Shown here piece by piece: positions 1 to 7,618 of a DNA stretch of 46,910 nt. Location: assembly GCF_027947535.2 (NCBI RefSeq), contig NZ_JAAGKO020000061.1:1-46910 (forward strand), written 5' to 3'. Numbering within the stretch: the first letter of the stretch is position 1; every line of letters starts with the position of its first letter. The notes below the pieces were generated by a model. It had not been told where the DNA came from. It ran no database searches and was given only the letters and a program-made list of their open reading frames with translations. The stretch comes from Streptantibioticus silvisoli. Its GTDB lineage: Bacteria; Actinomycetota; Actinomycetes; Streptomycetales; Streptomycetaceae. Both the position numbers and the translations under genes were made by a program.

Positions 1-7
1 TCTTGCC

Positions 8-29
8 GGGTTCCCGGGCCCGGGAACCC
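8..29 (-). terminator. Palindromic terminator candidate of the DUF3830 gene
   Basis: A perfect 22-base palindrome (arms GGGTTCCCGGG / CCCGGGAACCC) begins nine bases past the stop codon of the minus-strand DUF3830 gene. It can form a GC-rich hairpin, the usual form of intrinsic terminators in streptomycetes, which often lack a T tract. Because it is symmetric it could also stop transcription entering from the left of the window. Confidence 0.55.
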
Positions 30-37
30 CGGGGGCG

Positions 38-538
38 TCACACCTGCCGGACGGTGAACGTCTCACCGAGCGCGCCGCCCCGCCACAGGTCGTGGGCGGC
101 CTCGGCCATCACGTCCAGGCCCTCCACGACGCTGCCCCACACGGTGCCGGGCACCCAGCCCGCGTCACCGTTGATCAGCAGGTTGTTGCGGCCGTAGAAC
201 AGCGCGAGGTCGACGACCTTGCGGTGCCCGGCGTGGCCGGTCTGCTCGCCGTAGCCGTAGCCGGGGTTGCCCAGGATGGTGTCGGTGAACGAGAAGTAGC
301 ACAGGTCGCCGGGGATCGGGGTGATCGTGGTGTTCTCCGGCGGCGGCTCCTGCTCGGCGAAGGCGGGCAGCAGGGTGTAGATCTCGTTGCGCGCGTACTT
401 GGCGTGGTACACGTCGCCGGCGTGCGGCAGCGCGTCCCAGACGGCGGCGCAGGTGAGCGGGGCCAGGTCGTCCAGCAGCTTCACCGTGCACGAGACCGCC
501 CGCTTGGCGAGGCCGACTTCGACGAACCGTTCGGTCAT
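38..538 (-). CDS. DUF3830 family protein (cyclophilin-like fold)
   Basis: The 166-residue product matches the DUF3830 family in length and layout: an N-terminal strand with a KLLDDLAP stretch, an AVWDALP segment and the later segments PIPGDLCYF and YGRNNLL. The family is small, cytoplasmic and predicted to be cyclophilin-like; no reaction is established, though members sit beside amide or amino-acid catabolic genes. The ATG at 538 is chosen because GGAGGAGATCCC lies directly upstream; the open frame extends further but is GC-driven. It follows gabD on the same strand after 131 bases, so the two are probably co-transcribed, suggesting a role in degrading a nitrogen compound that feeds the GABA shunt. 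Family assignment is by motif memory, not a search. Confidence 0.75.
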   Translation of the reverse strand: MTERFVEVGLAKRAVSCTVKLLDDLAPLTCAAVWDALPHAGDVYHAKYARNEIYTLLPAFAEQEPPPENTTITPIPGDLCYFSFTDTILGNPGYGYGEQTGHAGHRKVVDLALFYGRNNLLINGDAGWVPGTVWGSVVEGLDVMAEAAHDLWRGGALGETFTVRQV

Positions 539-669
539 GGGATCTCCTCCGTGGGGTGAGGGGGGCCGTGCGGGGGCGGGGCGGGGGTGACGCGGGTGTC
601 CGGCGGGGCCGGGCCCGGACGCGGTGCGGGGCGGGCGTCCCGGTCGGGCCTGCGGATCGGGCGTGCGGG

Positions 670-2148
670 TCAGGCGTCCAGCGCGACGTACTTCGTCTCC
701 AGGAACTCCTCGATGCCGACGCGGCCGCCCTCGCGGCCGAGGCCGGACTGCTTGATGCCGCCGAAGGGCGCCGCGGGCGTGGAGACGACGCCCTTGTTGA
801 GGCCGACCATGCCGGACTCCAGGCGCTCGGTGAACCACAGGGCGCGGCGCAGGTTCTCGGTGAAGACGTAGGAGACCAGGCCGTGCTCGGTGTCGTTGGC
901 CAGCGCGAGCGCCTCCTCGTCGGTCTCGAACGGCACGACGGGGGCGACCGGGCCGAAGATCTCCTCGCGCAGCAGGCGGGCGGTCGCCGGCACGTCGGCC
1001 AGCACGGTCGGCGGGTAGAAGTAGCCGGGGCGGTCCTCGATCGGGGCGCCGCCGAGCACCGGCTTGGCGCCCTCGGCGACGGCGTCCTCGACGAGCCGGG
1101 CGACCTTGTCGCGGCCGGCGGCGTCGATGAGCGGGCCGACGACGACGTCCGGCTCCGTACCGCGGCCGACCTGCATGGCGCCGAGCCGGACCGCGAGGCG
1201 GGCGGTGAACTCGCCGGCCAGTGAGGCGTGCACGTACATCCGGTTCGCGGCGGTGCAGGCCTCACCGATGTTGCGCATCTTGGCGGCGGCGGCGCCGGCC
1301 ACCGCCTTGTCGAGGTCGGCGTCCTCGCAGACCACGAGCGGGGCGTTGCCGCCCAGCTCCATGGAGGTGCGCAGCACCTGGTCGGCGCACTGCGCGAGCA
1401 GCAGCTTGCCGACCTTGGTGGAGCCGGTGAAGGACAGCTTGCGGATGCGGCCGTCGCGCAGCAGCGGCTCGCAGACCTCGCCGGGGCGGGTGGTGGTCAG
1501 CACGTTGAGCACGCCGGCGGGCAGGCCCGCGTCCTGAAGGATGCCGGCCAGCGCCAGCATGGACAGCGGCGTCTGGTGGGCCGGTTTGATGATCATCGTG
1601 CAGCCGGCCGCGATCGCCGGGCCGATCTTGCGGGTACCCATGGCCATCGGGAAGTTCCACGGGGTGATCAGCAGCGCCGGTCCGACCGGCTGGCGCATGG
1701 TCCAGATCCGGCCGTTGCCGTCCGGGGAGGTCTGCCAGCCGCCGTCGATCCGGACGGCCTCCTCGCAGAACCAGCGGAAGAACTCGGCGGCGTAGGCGAT
1801 CTCGCCGCGCGACTCGGCGACGGGCTTGCCCATCTCCAGCGTCATCAGCAGCGCCAGGTCGTCCTGCCGGCGCATCAGCTCCTGGTAGGCGCGGTAGAGG
1901 ATGTCGGCCCGCTCGCGGGGCGCGACGGCGGCCCAGCCGGGCTGGGCGGCGTGCGCGGCGTCCAGGGCGTCGAGCGCGTCGGGGGTGCCGGCGTCCGGCA
2001 GCGAGCACAGCGGTTCGGCCAGCGAGGGGTCCTCGACCTGGAACTCGCGCGGCCCGTCCCCGGGCGCCGCCTGTGGGCGCCAACTCCCACCGATCAGGAG
2101 GCCCTTGGGGACCCGCTCGACGACATCGGTCTCGTTGTGGTCGGTCAC
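670..2148 (-). CDS. gabD: NAD(P)-dependent succinate-semialdehyde dehydrogenase
   Basis: A 492-residue aldehyde dehydrogenase. Visible family features are PWNFP with Asn165, IIKPA with Lys188, the NAD-binding FTGSTKVG near 240-247, Glu264 in MELGGN, the catalytic Cys298 in GEACTAANR, and EIFGP towards the C terminus. Length and motifs fit succinate-semialdehyde dehydrogenase, which oxidises succinic semialdehyde to succinate in the GABA shunt. The start is the GTG at 2148 (reads TDHNETD after the initiator), preceded by GGGGAAAGGG. It is divergent from gabT across a 94-base promoter region, a pairing that supports the substrate. Another semialdehyde as substrate cannot be excluded from sequence. 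Confidence 0.9.
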   Translation of the reverse strand: MTDHNETDVVERVPKGLLIGGSWRPQAAPGDGPREFQVEDPSLAEPLCSLPDAGTPDALDALDAAHAAQPGWAAVAPRERADILYRAYQELMRRQDDLALLMTLEMGKPVAESRGEIAYAAEFFRWFCEEAVRIDGGWQTSPDGNGRIWTMRQPVGPALLITPWNFPMAMGTRKIGPAIAAGCTMIIKPAHQTPLSMLALAGILQDAGLPAGVLNVLTTTRPGEVCEPLLRDGRIRKLSFTGSTKVGKLLLAQCADQVLRTSMELGGNAPLVVCEDADLDKAVAGAAAAKMRNIGEACTAANRMYVHASLAGEFTARLAVRLGAMQVGRGTEPDVVVGPLIDAAGRDKVARLVEDAVAEGAKPVLGGAPIEDRPGYFYPPTVLADVPATARLLREEIFGPVAPVVPFETDEEALALANDTEHGLVSYVFTENLRRALWFTERLESGMVGLNKGVVSTPAAPFGGIKQSGLGREGGRVGIEEFLETKYVALDA

Positions 2149-2242
2149 GACCCTTTCCCCTGTCTCTTGCGGACAGTACCCGGCACCGCCATGCTTGCAC
2201 GCGGAAGAGGTTGTCGACAATCCTACGATTTCGAGGAGACCC
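2149..2242. promoter_or_regulatory. Divergent gabD/gabT promoter with palindromic operator candidate
   Basis: The 94-base gap between the divergent gabD and gabT starts holds a perfect 10-base palindrome TTGTCGACAA at 2211-2220. A -10-like TACGAT lies at 2224-2229, about 14 bases before the gabT start, so the palindrome would sit between the -35 and -10 boxes. The dyad looks like an operator for a dimeric regulator; the nearby IclR gene is one candidate, but the TTGT/ACAA form also resembles GntR-type sites, so the binder is open. Confidence 0.5.
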
Positions 2243-3514
2243 ATGACCGCCTTGTCCCCGCAGCTCAAACAAGCCACCCCGGTGCTGGCGGAACGCGGTG
2301 AGGGCGTCCACCTGTACGGCGCCGACGGCCGCCGGTACCTGGACTTCACCGCCGGGATCGGCGTGACCAGCACCGGGCACTGCCATCCGCGGGTGGTGGC
2401 GGCGGCCCAGCGCCAGGTGGCCACCCTCATCCACGGCCAGTACACGACCGTCATGCACCGGCCGCTGCTGGAGCTGACCGACCGGCTGGGCGAGTTCCTG
2501 CCGCCCACCCTGGATTCGGTGTTCTACCTGAATTCGGGCAGCGAGGCGGTCGAGGCCGCGGTCCGGCTGGCCCGGCACGCCACCGGGCGGCAGAACATCG
2601 TGGCCTTCCACGGCGGATTCCACGGCCGCACCATGGGCGCCGGCGCGCTGACCACCTCGGCGAACAAGTTCCGCGCCGGGATCGGGCCGATGATGCCCGG
2701 TGTGGCGCTGGCGCCGTTCCCGACCGCGTTCCGCTACGGCTGGCCGCAGGAGCAGACCGTCGACTTCGCGCTGAACGAGCTGGACTACCTGCTGGCCACC
2801 GCCACGGCGCCGGACGACACGGCCGCCTTCATCGTGGAGCCGGTGCTCGGCGAGGGCGGCTACGTGCCGGCCGACGAGCGGTTCCTGCGCGGCCTGCGGG
2901 AGCGGGCCGACCGGATCGGGGCGCTGCTGATCCTCGACGAGGTGCAGACCGGGGTGGGCCGCACCGGCAGGTTCTGGGGGCACCAGCACTTCGTGCCGCA
3001 GGGTCCGCTGGCCGACATCCTGATCACCGCGAAGGGGCTGGCCTCCGGTTTCCCGCTGTCGGCGATCGCCGCGTCGCGCGACCTGATGGCGCAGGCCCGG
3101 CCGGGTTCGCAGGGCGGCACCTACGGCGGCAACGCGGTCGCCTGCGCGGCGGCGCTGGCCACGCTGGAGGTCGTGGCGCAGGAGAAGCTGGTGGAGAACG
3201 CCGCGGAGCAGGGCGACCGGCTGATCGCCGGGCTGCGGGCGGTGGCGGAGCGGAACAAGGCGATCGGTGACGTGCGCGGGCTGGGCCTGATGTGCGCCAG
3301 CGAGTTCGTCGACGCGGCCGGCAAGCCCGACCCGGCGACCGCCGCCCGCGCCCAGCAGGAGGCGTCCGCCCGCGGTCTGCTGCTGCTGACCTGCGGCGCG
3401 ACCGGCAACGTGGTGCGGATGATCCCGCCGCTGGTGGTCGACGCCGGGCAGATCGACGAGGGCCTGGCCCTGTGGGAGGAGTCGGTGGAGGCCGCGGTGG
3501 CCACCGGCGCCTGA
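2243..3514 (+). CDS. gabT: 4-aminobutyrate aminotransferase family (class III, PLP)
   Basis: A 423-residue class III aminotransferase. Seen: YLDFTAGIGVTSTGH near 32-46, NSGSEAVEAA at 97-106 for the cofactor phosphate, FHGGFHGRT at 122-130, LDEVQTGVGRTG with Asp232, and the Schiff-base lysine Lys264 in ITAKGLASGFPL. These are the hallmarks of GabT, which moves the amino group of GABA to 2-oxoglutarate and gives succinic semialdehyde, the substrate of the divergently encoded GabD. Start ATG at 2243 has GAGGAG seven bases upstream. Related ornithine or acetylornithine aminotransferases share these motifs, so the GABA role leans on the gabD context. Confidence 0.88.
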   Translation: MTALSPQLKQATPVLAERGEGVHLYGADGRRYLDFTAGIGVTSTGHCHPRVVAAAQRQVATLIHGQYTTVMHRPLLELTDRLGEFLPPTLDSVFYLNSGSEAVEAAVRLARHATGRQNIVAFHGGFHGRTMGAGALTTSANKFRAGIGPMMPGVALAPFPTAFRYGWPQEQTVDFALNELDYLLATATAPDDTAAFIVEPVLGEGGYVPADERFLRGLRERADRIGALLILDEVQTGVGRTGRFWGHQHFVPQGPLADILITAKGLASGFPLSAIAASRDLMAQARPGSQGGTYGGNAVACAAALATLEVVAQEKLVENAAEQGDRLIAGLRAVAERNKAIGDVRGLGLMCASEFVDAAGKPDPATAARAQQEASARGLLLLTCGATGNVVRMIPPLVVDAGQIDEGLALWEESVEAAVATGA

Positions 3515-3525
3515 CGGACGGCTCC

Positions 3526-3557
3526 CGGGGCGCCCGGCGGCATCGGCCGGCGCCCCG
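3526..3557 (+). terminator. Intrinsic terminator after gabT
   Basis: Eleven bases after the gabT stop the arms CGGGGCGCCCGGC and GCCGGCGCCCCG can pair over twelve base pairs with one bulged C and a short GGCATCG-side loop. No T tract follows, as is normal in this kind of genome. Confidence 0.6.
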
Positions 3558-3782
3558 CGTCCGCCCGACCGGCCCGGCCGGCGTGAGCCCCGGTGGACGG
3601 CGTCCGCGGCGGCGTCGACCGGCGTGGACGGGCCCGCCCGGAACGGGTGGCGTGCGGGCATACGCCGAGGTGGGGAGCCCCGCGAGGCGGGCAAGCGGAT
3701 GCCGGCGAAAGTGCCCGGGGGGCGTGGCGGCGCGGCGGCCGGGCGCTATCGTTGGGCGGGCCCGACTGCCGAGGGGGACACC

Positions 3783-4538
3783 GTGGCGCTGGAAGACCGG
3801 ATGATCCCGCCCGCCTTCGCGATCACCTACGCCATGCGCGTACTGGAGACCGTCGACCGGCACGGCTCGGGGGTGACGCTCGATCAGCTCTCGCGTGAAC
3901 TCGGCGTTGCGCGGGAGTACTTGACCCCGATGATCGACATGCTCCGGCACGAGGGCTATCTCACGTGCGAGGAGGGCGGGTTCGTGCTCGGCGACTCGGC
4001 GATCGTGCTGGGCGGCGGCGGGCGGCGCCAGGCGATCGGGGCCAAACTCCAGTCGGTGCTGGAGCAGTTGCGGGACGAGGTGGACGCGGCGGTCTACTTC
4101 GGGCGCTACGACAAGGGCGAGCTGCGGGTGCCGGCGGTGGCCGACTCCGAGGCAACCCCGCGGGTCAACGAATGGGTGGACTTCCGCTCCGCGGCGCACG
4201 CCACCGCGCTGGGCAAGTGCCTGCTGGCGCAGCTGGACCTCGACGGGCGGCGCGACCACCTCACCCGGCACCGCACGCCGCGGTTCACCTCCAAGACGAT
4301 CACCAGCGCGAAGACGCTGTTCGACACCCTCGACAGCCAGCCGCCGACCGCGCCCTGCCTGGACCTTCAGGAGTACGCGCTGGGCACGGTGTGCGCGGCG
4401 GTGCCGGTGACGGTCGGCAGCATGGTCGGGTGCCTGGCGGTGTCGATGCCGCTGGACCAGGTGCACCGGCTGCGCGCCGCCGCCGATCTGCTCAACAGAC
4501 GCTGCGGGCCGGTCATGTTGTCGCACGCCATCCGGTGA
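3783..4538 (+). CDS. IclR family transcriptional regulator
   Basis: A 251-residue protein with the IclR layout: an N-terminal winged helix-turn-helix (about 10-60, including VTLDQLSRELGVAREYLTPMI) and a C-terminal effector domain (about 80-245) that includes FRSAAHATALGKCLLAQL, a typical IclR stretch. The GTG at 3783 is chosen because GAGGGGG stands six bases upstream; further upstream the frame is Gly/Arg/Pro-rich and unlikely to be translated. IclR proteins bind small carboxylic or aromatic ligands and act as repressors or activators near their own genes. It lies 268 bases beyond gabT on the same strand and is the natural candidate to control the gab genes. Confidence 0.85.
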   Translation: MALEDRMIPPAFAITYAMRVLETVDRHGSGVTLDQLSRELGVAREYLTPMIDMLRHEGYLTCEEGGFVLGDSAIVLGGGGRRQAIGAKLQSVLEQLRDEVDAAVYFGRYDKGELRVPAVADSEATPRVNEWVDFRSAAHATALGKCLLAQLDLDGRRDHLTRHRTPRFTSKTITSAKTLFDTLDSQPPTAPCLDLQEYALGTVCAAVPVTVGSMVGCLAVSMPLDQVHRLRAAADLLNRRCGPVMLSHAIR

Positions 4539-4583
4539 CGTGCGAACCGACCGGCCCGCTCACGTAGTCGACCTGCCGTCGGA

Positions 4584-5861
4584 TCAGCAGGAGCCGTCGT
4601 CGGTCCACACGCCGGAGCCGCCGGTGGAGGGCGCCTCGCCCTGGGTCCACCACTTCGCGGTCCACACGTGCCCGTTGTACGACACCTGGTTGCCGGCGGT
4701 GTAGACGGCCGTCGCGCTGTAGGCGGCCACCGTGCAGGTGCCGCCGCCCGGCGGGGGGCTGGTCGGCGGAGGGGTCGGGGAGCTGGGCGGGGTGGCGCCG
4801 GCGAACTGGGTCGCGAACTTGGTGAAGTCGTAGGCGCCCTGGGTGACGCTGCTGCACGTGCCGGACGTGGTGCCGTTGTTGTCCGGCGGGCTGCACTCGC
4901 GGTCGCGGTTGACCGACCAGAAGGTGTAGCGCGCCATGTGGTTGGACTCGGCGAAGTTCAGCACCGTCTGGAAGTCGGCCTGGTAGAAGTACTCGCCGGA
5001 GTCCGAGCGGCCGTTCATGCCGGAGTAGCCCTCGTGGGCGTAGGCGGTGGCCGCGTCCCAGCCGAAGGTGGTCTGGAGGATCTGGTTGAACGCGGTCAGC
5101 GCCGCGGTCTGCGAGGCGGCGCCGGAGAAGCCGCCGTCGAACGGCATGATGGAGAAGTTGTTGGGCGTGAAGCCCAGCGACTTGGCCTCGTCCAGCATCT
5201 GGGTGCCGAACCAGCCGGTGCCGGCCGCGGTGCCCGGGGTGGTCACCGAGATGTACAGGCCCGGGTTGCTCTGCTGGAGGATCTGCGCGGCGCCGAGCTC
5301 GTTGGCGATCGCCGCGGTGTTCTCGTACTCCGGCTCTTCGAGGTCGAAGTCGATGGCGTGCAAGCCGTACTTGGTGACGACCTGCTGGTACGCGGCGGCG
5401 GTGGCCGAGGCGCTGCCGCACTCCTGGCCGAGCTTGGTGCCGCCGTAGCCGCCGACCGAGACCGACACGTCGCCGCCCTTGGCCCGGATGGCGTTGATGA
5501 CGGACGTCACCTGGGTGTCGGAGGAGACCGCGTCGGTGCCGCCCCAGGTCGGCGTGCAGCCGCCGCCGGTCGGGGCGAGGATGAAGGCCAGCTGGAACGC
5601 CTTCATGCCGGTGGCGTCCATCACCGAGCCGGCGTCCGGCGGGTCGTTGTCCAGCGGCATCAGGTAGGGCGCGGCGGCGTACCAGTTGTCGCCCAGCGCG
5701 GCCGCCTTGGTGACGGTGGTGCCGGCGTGCGGTGCGGCGCCGGCGAACGCGTGCGGGGTGGCGGCGGTCGCCGAGGCGGCGCCCATGGCGGCCAGCGCGA
5801 GTGCCGCCGTGGACACCGCGGCGGCCAGCGGCCGGAGTCTGCGGAACGTTTCGCGGGACAA
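4584..5861 (-). CDS. Secreted chitinase, GH18 catalytic domain plus CBM5/12
   Basis: A 425-residue exported enzyme that cleaves beta-1,4 bonds in chitin. An Arg-containing n-region, a hydrophobic core (about 12-28) and an Ala-rich cleavage region make a signal peptide ending near residue 34. The GH18 barrel carries SVSVGGYGG (133-141) and the catalytic strand HAIDFDLEEPE, with acid/base Glu175 and Asp171/Asp173; the first Asp of the classic DxxDxDxE motif is not kept. A Pro/Ser/Thr linker (about 355-375) leads to a C-terminal carbohydrate-binding module with the diagnostic AKWWTQGE and end cysteines. The start is a TTG at 5861, eight bases from AGGAGG; no better start is seen. Two dre boxes upstream indicate DasR control. 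Confidence 0.92.
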   Translation of the reverse strand: MSRETFRRLRPLAAAVSTAALALAAMGAASATAATPHAFAGAAPHAGTTVTKAAALGDNWYAAAPYLMPLDNDPPDAGSVMDATGMKAFQLAFILAPTGGGCTPTWGGTDAVSSDTQVTSVINAIRAKGGDVSVSVGGYGGTKLGQECGSASATAAAYQQVVTKYGLHAIDFDLEEPEYENTAAIANELGAAQILQQSNPGLYISVTTPGTAAGTGWFGTQMLDEAKSLGFTPNNFSIMPFDGGFSGAASQTAALTAFNQILQTTFGWDAATAYAHEGYSGMNGRSDSGEYFYQADFQTVLNFAESNHMARYTFWSVNRDRECSPPDNNGTTSGTCSSVTQGAYDFTKFATQFAGATPPSSPTPPPTSPPPGGGTCTVAAYSATAVYTAGNQVSYNGHVWTAKWWTQGEAPSTGGSGVWTDDGSC

Positions 5862-5916
5862 CGGTCCTCCTGAACGGGGATCGGAGGCGGACCGGCCGAG
5901 CCGGACCACGGGAGCA

Positions 5917-5987
5917 AGTGGTACAGACCAATGCCCCACAGGGTGGCCGCGTGACGCGACCACGTCAATACATTGGACTGGACCAAC
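5917..5987 (-). promoter_or_regulatory. Chitinase promoter with two DasR-type (dre) boxes
   Basis: Two sites resemble the 16-base DasR-responsive element ACTGGTCTAGACCAGT known from streptomycete chitin genes. Box 1, AGTGGTACAGACCAAT at 5917-5932, matches 12 of 16 positions; box 2, ATTGGACTGGACCAAC at 5972-5987, matches about 12 of 16. Between them, on the minus strand, TTGACG (5968-5963) and CACCCT (5945-5940) are spaced 17 bases like -35 and -10 boxes, so box 2 would lie just upstream of -35 and box 1 at the start of the transcript. Repression by DasR, relieved by GlcN-6-phosphate, is inferred. Confidence 0.65.
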
Positions 5988-6151
5988 TCCGGCCAACTTT
6001 CCGCTCCCCGGCCCGCGCGGAGCCGGCGGCCGGCCCGGGCGCCGGGCGAGAACCGGGCGGGCGGCCGGTCGGTTCCGCCCCTGCTTGAGAGACCTCCGAG
6101 CCCGACCGGTCACCGTGGTGTCAGCATCCGGTTGACGAAAGGCAGACAGCC

Positions 6152-7477
6152 ATGACCACCACGCCCGACGTTGCGGCGGAACAGGCCGCCGCGATGCTGG
6201 AGCTGGCACGCGCCTACCACCGCACGGTCACGGCGCCGAAGCCGTTCGAACCCGGTGTCACCCCGATCAACCCGGCGGGCGCGGTCTTCGACGAGGACGA
6301 CCGGGCCGCGCTGGTCGAGGCCGCGATGGAGATGCGGATCACCGCCGGCCGCAGCACCCGCTCCTTCGAGGCCGCCTTCGCCCGGCGCTTCAAGCTGCGC
6401 AAGGCCCACCTGACCAACTCCGGCTCGTCCGCCAACCTGCTGGCCGTCACCGCGCTGACCTCGCACCGCCTGGAGGACCGGCGGCTGCGCCCGGGCGACG
6501 AGGTCATCACGGTGGCGCCCGGCTTCCCCACCACCGTCAACCCGATCGTGCAGAACGGCCTGGTGCCGGTCTTCATCGACGTGGAACTCGGTACGTACAA
6601 CACCACGCCGGAGCGCATCAAGGAGGCGATCGGCCCGAAGACCAAGGCCGTCGTCATCGCGCACGCGCTGGGCAACCCGTTCGCCGCCGACGAGGTCGCG
6701 CGGCTGTGCGACGAGCACGACCTGCTGTTCGTCGAGGACAACTGCGACGCGGTCGGCTCCTCCATCGGCGACCGGCTCACCGGCACCTTCGGCGACCTGT
6801 CGACCGTCAGCTTCTACCCGGCGCACCACCTGGCGATGGGTGAGGGCGGCTGCGTGCTGACCGCCAACCTGGCGCTGGCCCGGATCGTGGAGTCACTGCG
6901 CGACTGGGGCCGCGACTGCTGGTGCGAGCCGGGCGAGGACGACAAGTGCCTCAAGCGCTTCGACCAGCGGATGGGCACCCTGCCGCACGGCTACGACCAC
7001 AAGTACATCTTCTCGCACGTCGGCTACAACCTGAAGGCCACCGACCTGCAGGCCGCGCTGGGCTTCAGCCAGCTCAACAAGCTGGACGCCTTCTGCGCGG
7101 CCCGCCGGGCCAACTGGCAGACGCTGCGTGAGGGTCTGGACGGCGTGCCCGGCCTGCTGCTGCCGCGCCCGACCGCCGGCACCGACCCGAGCTGGTTCGG
7201 CTTCGCCATCACCGTGCAGCCGGACTCCGCCTACACCCGCAAGGAGCTGACCGACTTCCTGGAGTCGCGGCGGATCAACACCCGGCGGCTGTTCGCCGGC
7301 AACCTCACCCGGCACCCGGCCTACCTCGACAGCGAGTTCCGGGTGGTGGGCGACCTGGCCAACAGCGACGTCATCACCGACAGCACCTTCTGGATCGGCG
7401 TGCACCCGGCGCTGACCCCGGAGATGACCCAGTACATGATCGACAGCATCCGGGACTTCGCCGCCCGCAAGCGCTGA
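6152..7477 (+). CDS. RfbH/E1-type NDP-4-keto-6-deoxyhexose 3-dehydratase (PMP, 2Fe-2S)
   Basis: A 441-residue protein of the DegT/DnrJ/EryC1 aminotransferase fold. Where aminotransferases hold PLP on a lysine, this one has His225 in SFYPAHHLAMGEGG, as in the CDP-sugar dehydratase E1 (AscC), RfbH and SpnQ. It also has the [2Fe-2S] cysteine set of those enzymes: Cys198, Cys256, Cys258 and Cys266, spaced C-x57-C-x1-C-x7-C exactly as in E1. This combination marks a PMP-dependent C-3 deoxygenase that works with a separate ferredoxin-type reductase to make 3-deoxy or 3,6-dideoxy sugars. Start ATG at 6152 follows AAAGGCAG. No sugar nucleotidyltransferase, 4,6-dehydratase, glycosyltransferase or E3-like reductase lies in the window, so its substrate and target are unknown. 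Confidence 0.85.
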   Translation: MTTTPDVAAEQAAAMLELARAYHRTVTAPKPFEPGVTPINPAGAVFDEDDRAALVEAAMEMRITAGRSTRSFEAAFARRFKLRKAHLTNSGSSANLLAVTALTSHRLEDRRLRPGDEVITVAPGFPTTVNPIVQNGLVPVFIDVELGTYNTTPERIKEAIGPKTKAVVIAHALGNPFAADEVARLCDEHDLLFVEDNCDAVGSSIGDRLTGTFGDLSTVSFYPAHHLAMGEGGCVLTANLALARIVESLRDWGRDCWCEPGEDDKCLKRFDQRMGTLPHGYDHKYIFSHVGYNLKATDLQAALGFSQLNKLDAFCAARRANWQTLREGLDGVPGLLLPRPTAGTDPSWFGFAITVQPDSAYTRKELTDFLESRRINTRRLFAGNLTRHPAYLDSEFRVVGDLANSDVITDSTFWIGVHPALTPEMTQYMIDSIRDFAARKR

Positions 7478-7484
7478 CCGCTCG

Positions 7485-7518
7485 GCGGGCGTTGACCGTA
7501 CACGGGGTCGACGCCCGC
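7485..7518 (+). terminator. Terminator after the RfbH-like gene
   Basis: Arms GCGGGCGTTGACC (7485-7497) and GGTCGACGCCCGC (7506-7518) pair over 13 positions, one as G-U, around an 8-base loop, and two T residues follow. It starts eight bases past the stop codon. Confidence 0.75.
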
Positions 7519-7571
7519 TTCGGCATGGGGCGTCGGTCGTGCCGTATCACCGCCACCGGCTGACGGCGGGA

Positions 7572-7600
7572 CCAACGCCCTTGGTGACGCCGGGCGTTGG
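7572..7600 (-). terminator. Terminator of the fusion-P450 operon
   Basis: Perfect 9-base arms CCAACGCCC (7572-7580) and GGGCGTTGG (7592-7600) flank an 11-base loop, 19 bases beyond the P450 stop codon on the minus strand. Together with the hairpin at 7485-7518 it insulates two convergent genes. Confidence 0.65.
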
Positions 7601-7618
7601 CGGCCTCGACTTCGCCGG

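Noticed and set aside
1262-3694. 810-codon minus-strand frame across gabT and gabD
   Set aside because: Covers two confirmed genes in wrong frames and is Arg/Pro-rich without motifs.
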